A DNA stretch of 64,000 nucleotides from Pseudomonas pisciculturae (GCF_015461805.1 NZ_JACVZE010000005.1:372001-436000); one strand, 5' to 3'. Shown: positions 1 to 8,920, numbered from the stretch's first letter. A program made the numbers and translations. The notes: generated by a model from the letters alone, not told the origin.

Positions 1-1108
1 TGGCAAGCAGGAACTGGAACAGCCCGGCCGGCATGAAGTAGCTGAGCAACGTCACGCCCGCTCCCAGGATGGTGCTGGCGATTACCGCGGCCCGGGGCAC
101 ACTGGCCGCCGAGGTCTTCTTCAGCATGGCCGGTGCATCACCGCGCTTGCCCAGGGAAAACAGCATGCGCGAAGCAATATAGATCGATGAGTTCATGCAA
201 CTGGCCACGGCGATCAACACCACGACGTCCACCAGCAGCTTGGCGTGGGGAATATTCATCAATTCCAGCGCCCGCTGATACGAACCGACCGAGGCCAGCA
301 GCGGGTCATCCCACGGCACCACCGAGATCACCACAAAGATCGACAGCACATAAAACACACCGATGCGCCACATTACCGAACGCGTTGCGCGGGCGATGTT
401 CTGCGCCGGGTTGCTGGACTCTGCCGCCGCGATGGTGACCGCTTCAGTGCCGATAAAACTGAACATGATGGTGATAAACGCCCCCACCACCGCCGACAAC
501 CCGTTGGGTGCGAACCCGCCATGGTCCTGCATCAACTGGCTGAGCCCACTGGCCTCACGCTCAGGCACCCAGCCCATCAGCACCGCAAAGCCCACACCGA
601 TAAACCCAATGATCGCCACCACCTTGGCCATGGCAAACCAGAACTCGAACTCGCCGTACTTGGATACGCTGAACAGGTTGGTGACCACCAACAAAAAGAT
701 CGACAACAAGGCAAACAGCCAAGCGTCGATCTGCGGGAACCATTGATTGAGGATATGCCCGGCGGCCAGGGCCTCGATGGGGATCACCAGCACCCAGAAC
801 CACCAGTACAACCAACCGATGGTAAACCCGGCCCAGCGGCCGATGGCCTGGTCGGCATAGGTCGAGAACGACCCCGTGTCCGGGTTGGCCACCGCCATCT
901 CCCCGAGCATGCGCATGACCAGCACCACCAACAGGCCGGAGAAAAAATACGCCAGCAGCACTGCCGGCCCCGCCGCCGCAATGGCATGCCCGGAGCCGAC
1001 AAATAACCCCGCACCGATAATGCCGGCAATGGAAAGCATGGTGACATGGCGCGGCTTGAAGCCCTGCGCCAACTGGGCGTTGGTATCCTTCGGGGTCGGG
1101 CTATTCAT
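1..1108 (-). CDS. amino-acid permease, APC family (3' end outside window)
   Basis: This is an inner-membrane amino-acid:proton symporter of the AAT branch of the APC superfamily, resembling GABA/aromatic amino-acid permeases. Read from the ATG at 1108, the protein begins MNSPTPKDTNAQLAQGF and then has the family's first-helix signature (SIAGIIGAGLFVGSG), the conserved PDTGSFSTYAD loop and SFIGTEAVTIAAAES in the middle. The frame stays open to base 1, so about 369 residues are visible of an expected 450-470 and the C-terminal helices are missing. A short dyad (CTGACT-gaag-AGTCAG, 1144-1159) lies in its leader. The substrate cannot be told from sequence alone; GABA or another small amino acid is a guess. 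Confidence 0.9.
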   Translation of the reverse strand, partial: MNSPTPKDTNAQLAQGFKPRHVTMLSIAGIIGAGLFVGSGHAIAAAGPAVLLAYFFSGLLVVLVMRMLGEMAVANPDTGSFSTYADQAIGRWAGFTIGWLYWWFWVLVIPIEALAAGHILNQWFPQIDAWLFALLSIFLLVVTNLFSVSKYGEFEFWFAMAKVVAIIGFIGVGFAVLMGWVPEREASGLSQLMQDHGGFAPNGLSAVVGAFITIMFSFIGTEAVTIAAAESSNPAQNIARATRSVMWRIGVFYVLSIFVVISVVPWDDPLLASVGSYQRALELMNIPHAKLLVDVVVLIAVASCMNSSIYIASRMLFSLGKRGDAPAMLKKTSAASVPRAAVIASTILGAGVTLLSYFMPAGLFQFLLA

Positions 1109-1143
1109 TGTTTTCTTATTCTCGGTGATCGACGTAAGGCCTA

Positions 1144-1159
1144 CTGACTGAAGAGTCAG
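1144..1159. promoter_or_regulatory. short perfect dyad upstream of the permease
   Basis: CTGACT-GAAG-AGTCAG is a perfect 6-bp-arm inverted repeat 36-51 bases upstream of the permease start. It could be an operator or a small leader hairpin. Six-base arms arise often by chance, so this is only a weak call. Confidence 0.25.
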
Positions 1160-1377
1160 GCGATCATCATTTTTAATGATGGGGTCACCTTACGCGGCCA
1201 GCATCGACCGAAAATAGCCTGGGTGCGGCATGGTTTGGTCTGATATCGACATATCGGCCCATTTCCTCAAATCTTCGAGCGGGTGCGCTGGCGTTATCGC
1301 CACTCATCACAGATACGCAATTTCGCACCAATAGTATGATAGCGTTATCTCGCCATTTTCTTTTCTGGGAGTTCTTC

Positions 1378-1623
1378 ATGGCTACTGTGCGAAAAACTAT
1401 CACTGTGACTGATCAGCAAGATGGCTGGATAAAAGCGCAGATCGAGGCCGGCCATTACACCAATGACAGCGAGTACATCCGGGACTTGATCCGCCGCGAA
1501 CAGGAACGCAGCACTGAGGTAGAGGCCATTCGTGCAGCACTGCTTGAAGGAGAGGCCAGCGGTAAGCCGCGCCCTTTCGACGCCGAAGCCTTCAAGAAAA
1601 GGATGCTGAAGATACATGGCTGA
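1378..1623 (+). CDS. parD: ParD-family antitoxin
   Basis: This small 81-residue protein has the ribbon-helix-helix features of type II antitoxins of the ParD/CC2985 group: an N-terminal strand (VRKTITVTDQQDGWIKAQ), then GHYTNDSEYIRDLIRREQ, then a charged tail (EAEAFKKRML-like) that would wrap the toxin. The ATG at 1378 is chosen because GGGAG lies six bases upstream. It overlaps the next reading frame, parE, by 8 bp (ATG at 1616, stop at 1621-1623), the usual coupled layout. The antitoxin is expected to bind its own promoter in the 269-bp gap upstream. Its partner toxin is frameshifted. Confidence 0.88.
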   Translation: MATVRKTITVTDQQDGWIKAQIEAGHYTNDSEYIRDLIRREQERSTEVEAIRAALLEGEASGKPRPFDAEAFKKRMLKIHG

Positions 1624-1907
1624 ATACCGCCTTACCCCCCGCCGCCGAGCGCGACCTCGAAGCGATCTGGGTTTATACCGCCCAGCAGTGGAGCGCAAAG
1701 CAGGCAAACCAATACATCGAAATTTTGACTACGATGTTTTCAGATTTGGCGCAGCACCCGAAAACAGCTCCCGCCTGCGACCACATTCGACTTGGCTATC
1801 GAAGACGAAGCATTGAGCAGCACATGATTTACTTTCGGATCACTGCCTATGGGATTTCGATCATCCGCATCCTTCATGACAGAATGGATGTGCCGCGCAA
1901 GCTATGA
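1616..1907 (+). pseudogene. parE: ParE-family toxin, frameshifted in a run of six C
   Basis: The frame opened by the ATG at 1616 encodes MAEYRLTP and then drifts into arginine-rich nonsense. If one base is removed from the C run at 1635-1640, the reading continues as TPAAERDLEAIWVYTAQQWS and runs to the stop at 1905-1907. It includes SCDHIRLGYRR-like, HMIYFRI and VRILHDRMDV-like segments that are hallmarks of ParE ribonuclease-fold gyrase poisons. The restored protein would be about 96 residues, the normal family length. The gene is therefore inactivated by a single-base insertion, affected by a homopolymer sequencing error, or phase-variable. Confidence 0.8.
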
Positions 1908-2121
1908 CGCTATCGACACTTCACAGGATAGAAAGCGGCGATAGACCCCAACTAAAGCCAACTCAAATTTTCACGAATTCACAAAAACTCCGCGATTCCC
2001 GGATCGTTCCCCGAGTACGTCTTGTATTGACCGGATTTGCCCGCTCACTACAACCGGCCTCGCTCACCGCAGTGTCGTATCGATACCGATGCCCCAATAG
2101 CCAAAAACCCCAGGCAGCCAA

Positions 2122-2712
2122 ATGAAACTGTTCGTAAGCCCCACCTCCCCCTTTGCACGCATCGTGCGCATATTGCTGCGGGAGAAAAACATCCCCCATG
2201 AAGAAATCATGGTCGACCCCTGGGCCTGCTCCGAGGCGTTGATGAAGGCCAACCCGGCGTGCAAGGTACCAGTGTTGGTCATCGACGATATGGCGATCAG
2301 CAACAGCCTGTGTATCGCCCAATACCTGGAAAGTGCCTACCCCGACCGAACCCTGCCACGCAGCACACCTGCCGAGCTGGCCCAGACGGCGCTGGCCTTC
2401 GAGCTGATCGAAGCGTTCGCATCCATCATCATCGGGCGCCGGTCGCTCGAGAATTTCGATGAGTCATTCGTAGGCCTGCGCCGCCGGGATACGTTGATAG
2501 AGGGCCTGACACGGCTGAACCTGAACCCGCCGCGTTACCACGGCGAGGGTGTTCCAGGCATGGCGCCTCTCGTGGTGACGGTATTGCTGGACGCGCTGCG
2601 GTTCCGGTTTGGCCGTGCCGATTGGATGCCGGATACGCCCTGGCTGGATGAGCTTTGCCAGCGGCTCAATCAGCGACCAACCTTTGGCTCAACTATTCCA
2701 CTGCAACCATAG
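2122..2712 (+). CDS. glutathione S-transferase family protein
   Basis: The 196-residue protein has an N-terminal thioredoxin-like domain. It starts MKLFVSPTSPFARIVRILLRE, with a Ser/Thr-rich active-site turn, followed by the cis-proline segment CKVPVLVID and the glutathione-binding SNSLCIAQYLE (the usual ES/DS becomes SN). Residues 85-196 form the all-helical C-terminal domain. The family conjugates glutathione to electrophiles or acts as a thiol oxidoreductase in the cytosol; the substrate is unknown. The 3' end overlaps the last 20 bases of the convergent NTPase gene, so the two transcripts collide there. Confidence 0.85.
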   Translation: MKLFVSPTSPFARIVRILLREKNIPHEEIMVDPWACSEALMKANPACKVPVLVIDDMAISNSLCIAQYLESAYPDRTLPRSTPAELAQTALAFELIEAFASIIIGRRSLENFDESFVGLRRRDTLIEGLTRLNLNPPRYHGEGVPGMAPLVVTVLLDALRFRFGRADWMPDTPWLDELCQRLNQRPTFGSTIPLQP

Positions 2713-5700
2713 CCTCCCGTAGGTCCTTGAGCTCAACGCGCACATCCCGATCGAAATGAGTATAAAAGTTGGTGCGGCCCTCCCAGCGTTTCAACGCCTG
2801 CTCAACAAGCACTACTCGCGAAAAGTGTTCATCTTGCACCCAGACCTTGACGAGGTCGACAGCGCTGACCACGACCTCAGGGTTGGCATGAGTAAGGTAA
2901 CCAAAGGTAAGGCTTTCAAGTTCATCAGTTAGAGAAGGCCGTAAACGCTCCAAACTTTGTAGGATGTAATCAGGCTGTTGGCAGTCGGAGCGCTGTAAAT
3001 AACTTACAAGCAGCTCAATGGCCCGGTCAGGGCGGTTTCGCTCAATCAGCAAGCAGACCAGTCCTAAAGCTAGACCCTTGGCGTCATTTAGTAGCTTAGA
3101 AAGACTTTCCTCGCATAGCGTGATTTGCAGCAGCAGTACAGCGGCCAAGTGTTGAGCTTTCTTGGAGCCTGCGAGCAAATTACGCTTGGCATGTTCCACG
3201 TTCACTTTGGGCGTCGAGCAACCAGCTCCCCCGTTGAGGTCAACGTCCACAAGGGGCAGTTCATCGAACAGTGAGAATTGTGGCTCCGTATCGAGACGAT
3301 AAAGCACTGCCCTGGCTTCTTCTGCGAGCTCAACCAGATCGAGCCCTTGGAATAGTGCGAAATCTCTCAAAGTCGAGCCGAAGCTGATAGTGTCCTCTGG
3401 TTCTTCGTCCCCAAACTCTTCATGCAGGTTGTAGTGGTCTATTTCAGCAGAAGCGATAAACGCCGCGAACTGAGGAAAGGCACCACATTGCTCCTTCGCT
3501 GCACCTCTGCAAAATGCCTGCGCCAATAGCGTTGACACGCGACGCTTACGATCTCTCAAGCGATCAAGCCCCTTAGGGTCTGGTTCAACGCTTGGAAAGA
3601 AATCAGCCCAAGTTTTAGCCGGGCCTTCAAATTTCCGCTCAATGCCCAGATCATCACGAATCGCCATAATCTGCAGCCGGAATTCTAACGATTTCTGCAG
3701 GCGTCCGTCGGCTGACAAGTCGTCCGTGAACGCCTCTATCTCCTCCTCACTGCAGGACTTGAGCGCCACCAGCGCGGCGTACTCAAGAAGCACCGCTTCA
3801 TGGCGCACGCGCGTTGAGAGAATATCGTGCACGTCAAAAGGCCTACCGTGAATAGTCAACAGATCAAAAAAAGCCGGGCGGGCCAGCAAGGTCCCCGGTA
3901 ACGTAATGGCACACTGCGAAGCGATACCCCAGGCGATCAGTCGAAGGGTGGGGTCAGCAGATTCAAGGTGGCGACTTACCCACGCGTCCAGGAGGCCGTT
4001 GGCCTTGGGCGCGATTTTACACAACCCAAGCCCTGCCTTTAAATGAAGCGAAGCGGATGCCGGTGGAGAGCCGTCAAGAACTTTAATGGCTGCACCGACC
4101 AACCTCTTGATTGACTCTGCACTGGCGGCGGCCTCGAACTTCGAGGACCAGAGCAAAGCATAATAAAGCGCCTCAGAGTCACCCTTTTCATGACGCACCA
4201 AAAGGTCATCTTCGAGTGAGGGGGACAAACCAAGCTCGACTGCGTAGCCCAAGACTTCCTGCCATTGCGAGTCATACACCACATCCCCCAACAATCGCGG
4301 CTGATGCTCCAACAGGTGCCTTGCAGCGAGAAACTCAGCAAAAGACAGATGTGTGAAGGTCAACAACTCTGTGCACTGATGACTCAGTTGTTCGATTAAC
4401 CCTAACGCCATCCAGTGTTCGAGCGCGATATGAACCTGTTTTTTTGCCTCCGACAGAGAATAACCTTCAAAACCCAACTCACGAACGCATTGACTTTCAA
4501 GGGCGGAACGCTCGTCGGCAGGTTTTTTTCGAAGCAACCAACCGAGCGTGTTCAGTACGGTAAGGGCGGGTACTTTACTTTCAACAGTGAGTTCAGGTGG
4601 AAGCTTGTCGTAAAGCTGCAAGAACTTAATATAGAGCTCAGTCTTGCTCTCTGGCAGATCATGGTATTGAAGCAGGAGGCAGGCAGACATCCCAAGCAGC
4701 AGCGGGCTGGTGCTGATCGCTGCCGACGCGGGTGACTTGCGTAGTTGAGCCTCGGCAATTGCTTCACATTCCCGCATCGATCGACTGCCGTGCGCCGCAG
4801 CCAGCATCAGCTTCGCCAGATTGGAGGGCCCTTCCTCCTTTGCCGGAGGAATGATTTCATAGTGTGCCCACTTTTCGAGTTCGTGGGTTTCGTAACCCAC
4901 ACGCCTTGTGGTGATGACGGCTCGCATACCAGGGTGGCCCGACACAAACGTCCTCAGTTGACGCGCAATGGAACCGTGCTCAGTCCCGCACTCATCCAAA
5001 CCATCCGCCAGCAAAACCCACCGACCCGGGTCAATCGACAAAAAAGCTTCGCGACTGAGGCCTGAATTTTCCACAGCCGTCTCAATCAATGCGAACGTGA
5101 AGGTATTGCCTTCGGCCAACACCTTGGCAACCTGTTTGAGCCGCACCGACAGCACGAAATAACCATCCACCGAGTAGCGATGTGCAAGCACTTTCAACGC
5201 CATTGTCTTGCCAAGACCCGGACCCGCGACAACGACTGCTCGTTTCTTGAAACGAGAGAGCCAATCCATGGCGAATTTATCCGAATAACGTTTAGCTTGC
5301 GCTCCATCACGATAGCGTTTCACTGCGGAGTAAACACTTTCGTCAGAAGACCTGGAGTGTTCGTATCGACAGACCTGCAAGGGCAGTCGGCTGTCCAATG
5401 GCAAGCCCTTTCTCGCGCCCGGCCAGGCAAAGTCCGAATTCTGATCTTTCACCCAATCACGATACCGTGCATACAGAGCAGCCGAGCATACCTGGGAATT
5501 CAGGGCAAACCCATTGCGAGAAAACATGTCCGCAAGTGAGTCGTTGGTCATTCGGCCGCTGAATTCCATTTCACAGCCCACTTCTTCGAGAAGCGTGGCC
5601 CAAGCTTTTTTGGATACGCCGTCCGATATCATCAACTGACCCAGGGCCCTTCGCGCGCGCTTCACATCACCGCTATTTTCTTCTGTGCCATGGAAAATCT

Positions 5701-6214
5701 TGATCCGAATCCGCTGGCATACAAACTCGAAAGGGATGTTCAAAGACTCAAGCCGGAGTTTCCACGTACTAAAAAGACCATCCGCTAAAAAATCCTGCCC
5801 CTTGGCCGCGCGAATAATATCCTTGGCGAGGTCGGTGCGGATCGCTTTGCTCGACTCGGGATCAACGACGAGCACACCATAGGCAAGCGTCCTCTCGTGA
5901 ATTGCCTTCGCCAACGCATCCAAGGACTTCCATAGAGGCTCGGCCGCCCTTAGCCCCTTCTTCACCTGCACTTCAGCAACGAAACCGCCCTTGAACTCAA
6001 TCCGAATATCATCTCCAGGGCCACCGCTCTCAGGGATGACGGCTACAGGCACAGGCGGTTCGGCGCACAGCTTTTCCAACCAGGCGAGGGGTTCCTCCTC
6101 AAGCATACAAACACAGGCATACGCCGTAGCAGCGGCCTGAAAATTCATTCCCATTGCGTTGGCCGCACCGCCAGCCCGCTTTTTTTTCTGAATCCCTGGC
6201 GCATTTCCGGACAT
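2693..6214 (-). CDS. NACHT/STAND NTPase with N-terminal nuclease-like domain, putative anti-phage defence
   Basis: This protein of about 1,173 residues has a three-part layout (positions counted from the ATG at 6214). Residues 20-170 start with MGMNFQAAATAYACVCML and contain an acidic pair (GDDIRIEF, about 68-69) followed by AEVQVKK (E81, K85). That pattern resembles a PD-(D/E)xK nuclease of the DUF4297/Cap4 or Mrr type. Residues 325-470 are an NTPase with Walker A GPGLGKT (331-337), Walker B VLLADGLDE of NACHT style (near 403-409) and ITTRR. The rest is helical repeat, a likely sensor. In known Avs and bNACHT proteins, sensing a phage product activates an N-terminal effector. A GTG at 6259 would add 15 residues; the ATG has GGAAGAG 11 bases upstream. 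The function is inferred from architecture. Confidence 0.78.
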   Translation of the reverse strand: MSGNAPGIQKKKRAGGAANAMGMNFQAAATAYACVCMLEEEPLAWLEKLCAEPPVPVAVIPESGGPGDDIRIEFKGGFVAEVQVKKGLRAAEPLWKSLDALAKAIHERTLAYGVLVVDPESSKAIRTDLAKDIIRAAKGQDFLADGLFSTWKLRLESLNIPFEFVCQRIRIKIFHGTEENSGDVKRARRALGQLMISDGVSKKAWATLLEEVGCEMEFSGRMTNDSLADMFSRNGFALNSQVCSAALYARYRDWVKDQNSDFAWPGARKGLPLDSRLPLQVCRYEHSRSSDESVYSAVKRYRDGAQAKRYSDKFAMDWLSRFKKRAVVVAGPGLGKTMALKVLAHRYSVDGYFVLSVRLKQVAKVLAEGNTFTFALIETAVENSGLSREAFLSIDPGRWVLLADGLDECGTEHGSIARQLRTFVSGHPGMRAVITTRRVGYETHELEKWAHYEIIPPAKEEGPSNLAKLMLAAAHGSRSMRECEAIAEAQLRKSPASAAISTSPLLLGMSACLLLQYHDLPESKTELYIKFLQLYDKLPPELTVESKVPALTVLNTLGWLLRKKPADERSALESQCVRELGFEGYSLSEAKKQVHIALEHWMALGLIEQLSHQCTELLTFTHLSFAEFLAARHLLEHQPRLLGDVVYDSQWQEVLGYAVELGLSPSLEDDLLVRHEKGDSEALYYALLWSSKFEAAASAESIKRLVGAAIKVLDGSPPASASLHLKAGLGLCKIAPKANGLLDAWVSRHLESADPTLRLIAWGIASQCAITLPGTLLARPAFFDLLTIHGRPFDVHDILSTRVRHEAVLLEYAALVALKSCSEEEIEAFTDDLSADGRLQKSLEFRLQIMAIRDDLGIERKFEGPAKTWADFFPSVEPDPKGLDRLRDRKRRVSTLLAQAFCRGAAKEQCGAFPQFAAFIASAEIDHYNLHEEFGDEEPEDTISFGSTLRDFALFQGLDLVELAEEARAVLYRLDTEPQFSLFDELPLVDVDLNGGAGCSTPKVNVEHAKRNLLAGSKKAQHLAAVLLLQITLCEESLSKLLNDAKGLALGLVCLLIERNRPDRAIELLVSYLQRSDCQQPDYILQSLERLRPSLTDELESLTFGYLTHANPEVVVSAVDLVKVWVQDEHFSRVVLVEQALKRWEGRTNFYTHFDRDVRVELKDLREAMVAVE

Positions 6215-6309
6215 ATCGCGAGCAACTCTTCCATTCTGAAAACTGCGCAAGAGTGCCACTCAAGCAAACGGTTGCCAAGAACGTACAGATCATCGATAGA
6301 ACCGGCTCG

Positions 6310-7365
6310 TCATACGCACACCACCCCATCAAACAACAACCGCGCCGTACGCATCAGCCCGCAGCTCACCAGTCGCCCCTCACTCAGGCGCAACTCAACC
6401 GTGAACTCGCCCGTTGGATGCTCAACCGCCAGCTGTCGCACCTCGCCCTCCCCCACACGGGCCACACCCGCCGCGACGCTGCCGTCGACCAGGCATGCGG
6501 CCGCGACGCTGACCGCACCAAACACGCCAATACTGGTGTGACAACGATGGGGGATAAAGCTACGGGTACTCAGCGCGCCGCCCTTCTGTGCCGGCGCGAT
6601 CAGGCATATTTTCGGCACGTTGCGCTGGGCCACGTTCCCCAGGTTCATCAGTGGGCCGGCTTGCAGGCGGATCGACTCCAGGCGCGCTTTGAGCGGGGTG
6701 TTTGCCTCCAGTTCGGCGGGGCTTTCATCGCCGTTGCGACCCAGGTCTTCAGCGCGCAGCAACACCACCGGCATGCCGTTGTCGATGCAGGTCACTTCGA
6801 TACCGTCGATCACGTCCAACGCATTGCCGGTCGGCAGCAGCGCGCCACAACTGGAGCCGGCGATGTCTTCAAACTCGACAATCAGTGGCGCGGCACACCC
6901 CGGCACGCCGTCGATACGTGCCTCACCGTCGTAGCGCACTGCGCCGTTGGCGGTGGGTACATGGGCCACCGCGATCTGCCCGGTGTTTTCCATGTAGATT
7001 CGCACCGCCGTAAGCGCCCCGGTCACCGCCACCAGGCCACGCTCGATGGCAAACGGGCCGACACCGGCGAGGATATTCCCGCAGTTCTGGCCATAATCGA
7101 CACGGGGTTCGTCCACCAGTACTTGGGCAAACAGGTAGTCCACATCTGCCCCGGCGCGGGTGGACGGTTGGATGATCGCGACCTTGCTGGTCAGCGAGTC
7201 ACCCCCACCAATGCCGTCGATCTGCCGCGCATCCGGTGAGCCCATGGCCGCCAGCAATAGGCGGTCACGCAGCGCAGGCTGTTCAGGCAAATCACTGGCC
7301 AAAAAATACGCGCCCTTGGACGTGCCACCGCGCATCAGCAGGCAGGGAATGCGGCTCTGGCTCAT
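6310..7365 (-). CDS. galD: 4-oxalomesaconate tautomerase
   Basis: GalD is a cytosolic PrpF-family isomerase (351 residues, two DapF-like halves). It converts the keto and enol forms of 4-oxalomesaconate (OMA), the product of gallate ring cleavage, before hydration by GalB. The start MSQSRIPCLLMRGGTSKGAYF is the PrpF signature, and GIGGGDSLTSKVAI and YGQNCGNILAGVGPFA are the conserved substrate-binding loops, the latter with its catalytic cysteine. The gene overlaps galC by 4 bp (ATGA), so galB-galC-galD are translationally coupled. PrpF homologues also act in the methylcitrate cycle, but the gallate context here settles the assignment. Confidence 0.93.
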   Translation of the reverse strand: MSQSRIPCLLMRGGTSKGAYFLASDLPEQPALRDRLLLAAMGSPDARQIDGIGGGDSLTSKVAIIQPSTRAGADVDYLFAQVLVDEPRVDYGQNCGNILAGVGPFAIERGLVAVTGALTAVRIYMENTGQIAVAHVPTANGAVRYDGEARIDGVPGCAAPLIVEFEDIAGSSCGALLPTGNALDVIDGIEVTCIDNGMPVVLLRAEDLGRNGDESPAELEANTPLKARLESIRLQAGPLMNLGNVAQRNVPKICLIAPAQKGGALSTRSFIPHRCHTSIGVFGAVSVAAACLVDGSVAAGVARVGEGEVRQLAVEHPTGEFTVELRLSEGRLVSCGLMRTARLLFDGVVCV

Positions 7366-8072
7366 AGGTCGTCAAGGCTGTCGATGTAGCGCAAGCCTTT
7401 CTCCTCCAGGCGCCCGCGCATGGTGTAGATGTCCAGGCCGAGCTCGCCGTTGGCCAGGCGCACGGCCTTTTGCTCTTCCAGGTCGGCGCGTGCACGGCTG
7501 GCCTCGACCACCTGCGGCACCTCGGTACGGCGCACGATGACCACGCCATCGTCATCGGCCACCACCACGTCGCCGGGGTAGACCAACTGGCCGCCGCACA
7601 CCAGCGGCACGTTCACCGAGCCAAGGGTCTCCTTGATCGTGCCTTGGGCGCTGACCGCCTGGGACCACACCGGGAAGCCCATGCCACGCAACGTGAGGGT
7701 GTCGCGTACACCGGCGTCGATCACCAGCGCCCGCACGCCACGGGCCTTGAGCGAGGTGGCGAGCAGGTCACCGAAATAACCGTCAGTGCACGGCGAACTC
7801 GGCGCCACCACCAGGATGTCGCCAGGGCGGCATTGCTCCACCGCCACATGGAACATCCAGTTATCGCCGGGCGCCACCAGCACGGTGATGGCCGAACCAC
7901 TGATCGCGGTGCCCTGCTGGATCGGTCGGATGGCCGGGTTCAGCAGCCCCTTGCGCCCCTGAGCCTCATGGATAGTGGCAACGCCGTAACGCTGCAACTC
8001 ATCCACCAGCGCCGCGTCGGCACGCGCCACGTTGCGCACCACAATGCCGGTCTTGCCGATATGTTCACTCAT
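7362..8072 (-). CDS. galC: 4-carboxy-4-hydroxy-2-oxoadipate aldolase
   Basis: GalC (236 residues) is a class II, metal-dependent aldolase of the RraA-like fold. It splits 4-carboxy-4-hydroxy-2-oxoadipate into pyruvate and oxaloacetate, the last step of gallate breakdown. Family marks are GDILVVAPSSPCTDGYFGDLL, the arginine-aspartate pair in LVIDAGVRD, and CGGQLVYPGDVVVADDDGVV near the C terminus. The ATG at 8072 (MSEHIGKTGIVVRNV) is used because it forms an ATGA overlap with the galB stop; the longer open frame upstream lies inside galB and has no family match. Confidence 0.93.
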   Translation of the reverse strand: MSEHIGKTGIVVRNVARADAALVDELQRYGVATIHEAQGRKGLLNPAIRPIQQGTAISGSAITVLVAPGDNWMFHVAVEQCRPGDILVVAPSSPCTDGYFGDLLATSLKARGVRALVIDAGVRDTLTLRGMGFPVWSQAVSAQGTIKETLGSVNVPLVCGGQLVYPGDVVVADDDGVVIVRRTEVPQVVEASRARADLEEQKAVRLANGELGLDIYTMRGRLEEKGLRYIDSLDDL

Positions 8073-8803
8073 GCCAGGTTCTCCGTAACGCGGGGGAAAA
8101 TACTCTGGTAACCCTCGCCGTAAACGATGTTGCGGCTGGAGGCGATACCGACGTTGCGCTTGGCCTGCACGCCGCGTTGCAGGGCGACGCGGGTGTAGTA
8201 CTCCCACAGGTGTTCCTGGCCGGCCATGCACTGGATGGCGGCGTACTTTTTGTCCCACACATCGGTGATGTCCAGCAGCACGTCGGGGCGCCATTCGCAC
8301 TGCTCGGGCTGGTGCGGTTCGAAGCTGTACACGGGCGGTGCGCCGATGATTTTCTCCCCCGGCTTGTAGCCTTCGGCCTGGGCGATGATGCGTGCTTCTT
8401 GCGCCAGGTGCATGGCCAGAGGGTGGTCGTAGTTGTAAGGATCTTTGAGGGAATGGCTGAGCACGAACTCCGGCTGCACGCGGCGGAATACGTCGGCCAG
8501 GCGGAACAAGGTGTCCTTGTCGGCGCGCATCGGGTAGTCGCCGATATCGAAGAACTCCACGCTGGCGCCGAGAATATCGGCGGCGGCTTGGGCTTCTTCG
8601 CGGCGGGCGGCCTTGACGACGGCTTCATTCATCTCGCCCTTGCGCCACAGCTTGGCCGACTCGCCGCGCTCGCCGAACGACAGGCAGACGATGTGCACGC
8701 GGTAGCCTTGCTGCGCATGCAGCGCGATGGCGCCGCCCGCACGCCAGACAAAATCGGCGGAGTGGGCGCTTACAACCAGCGCGGTTTTAGGTGATTGGGT
8801 CAT
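8069..8803 (-). CDS. galB: 4-oxalomesaconate hydratase
   Basis: GalB (244 residues) hydrates 4-oxalomesaconate to 4-carboxy-4-hydroxy-2-oxoadipate. It belongs to the LmbE/PIG-L zinc metal-dependent fold rather than to classical hydratases. VVSAHSADFVWRAGG holds the first metal ligands (H14 and D17, in place of the usual PHPDD), and SHSLKDPYNYDHP holds the later His/Asp pair. The ATG at 8803 has AGGAGG about ten bases upstream (the purine block rc of 8814-8819). It is the first gene of galBCD and is transcribed divergently from galR, the standard arrangement for LysR control. Confidence 0.92.
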   Translation of the reverse strand: MTQSPKTALVVSAHSADFVWRAGGAIALHAQQGYRVHIVCLSFGERGESAKLWRKGEMNEAVVKAARREEAQAAADILGASVEFFDIGDYPMRADKDTLFRLADVFRRVQPEFVLSHSLKDPYNYDHPLAMHLAQEARIIAQAEGYKPGEKIIGAPPVYSFEPHQPEQCEWRPDVLLDITDVWDKKYAAIQCMAGQEHLWEYYTRVALQRGVQAKRNVGIASSRNIVYGEGYQSIFPRVTENLA

Positions 8804-8890
8804 TGCGGATGCTCCTCCTGCGGTTGCAATGAGCATCGCATCGGCCCGGCCAACCGAGTAATGCGTTCGAGTGTTCGAGGTATGCGTTTT

Positions 8891-8920
8891 TTTTATTGCC
8901 ACACTTTTTATTGCCACACT
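8891..8920 (+). repeat. exact 15-bp tandem duplication in the galB-galR intergenic region
   Basis: TTTTATTGCCACACT occurs twice head to tail (8891-8905 and 8906-8920), midway between the divergent starts of galB (8803) and galR (8974). No other tandem repeat occurs in the gallate cluster. It may be a recent slippage duplication or a doubled regulator site; it changes promoter spacing by 15 bp. Confidence 0.7.

Noticed and set aside
1908..2121. Open frame between parE and the GST gene
   Set aside because: The 73-codon reading has no family match or ribosome site; the 214-bp gap shows no other feature.
6154..7239. Long open frame of 361 codons on the plus strand
   Set aside because: It lies opposite galD, is rich in His/Arg/Gln typical of antisense frames in G+C-rich DNA, and matches no family.
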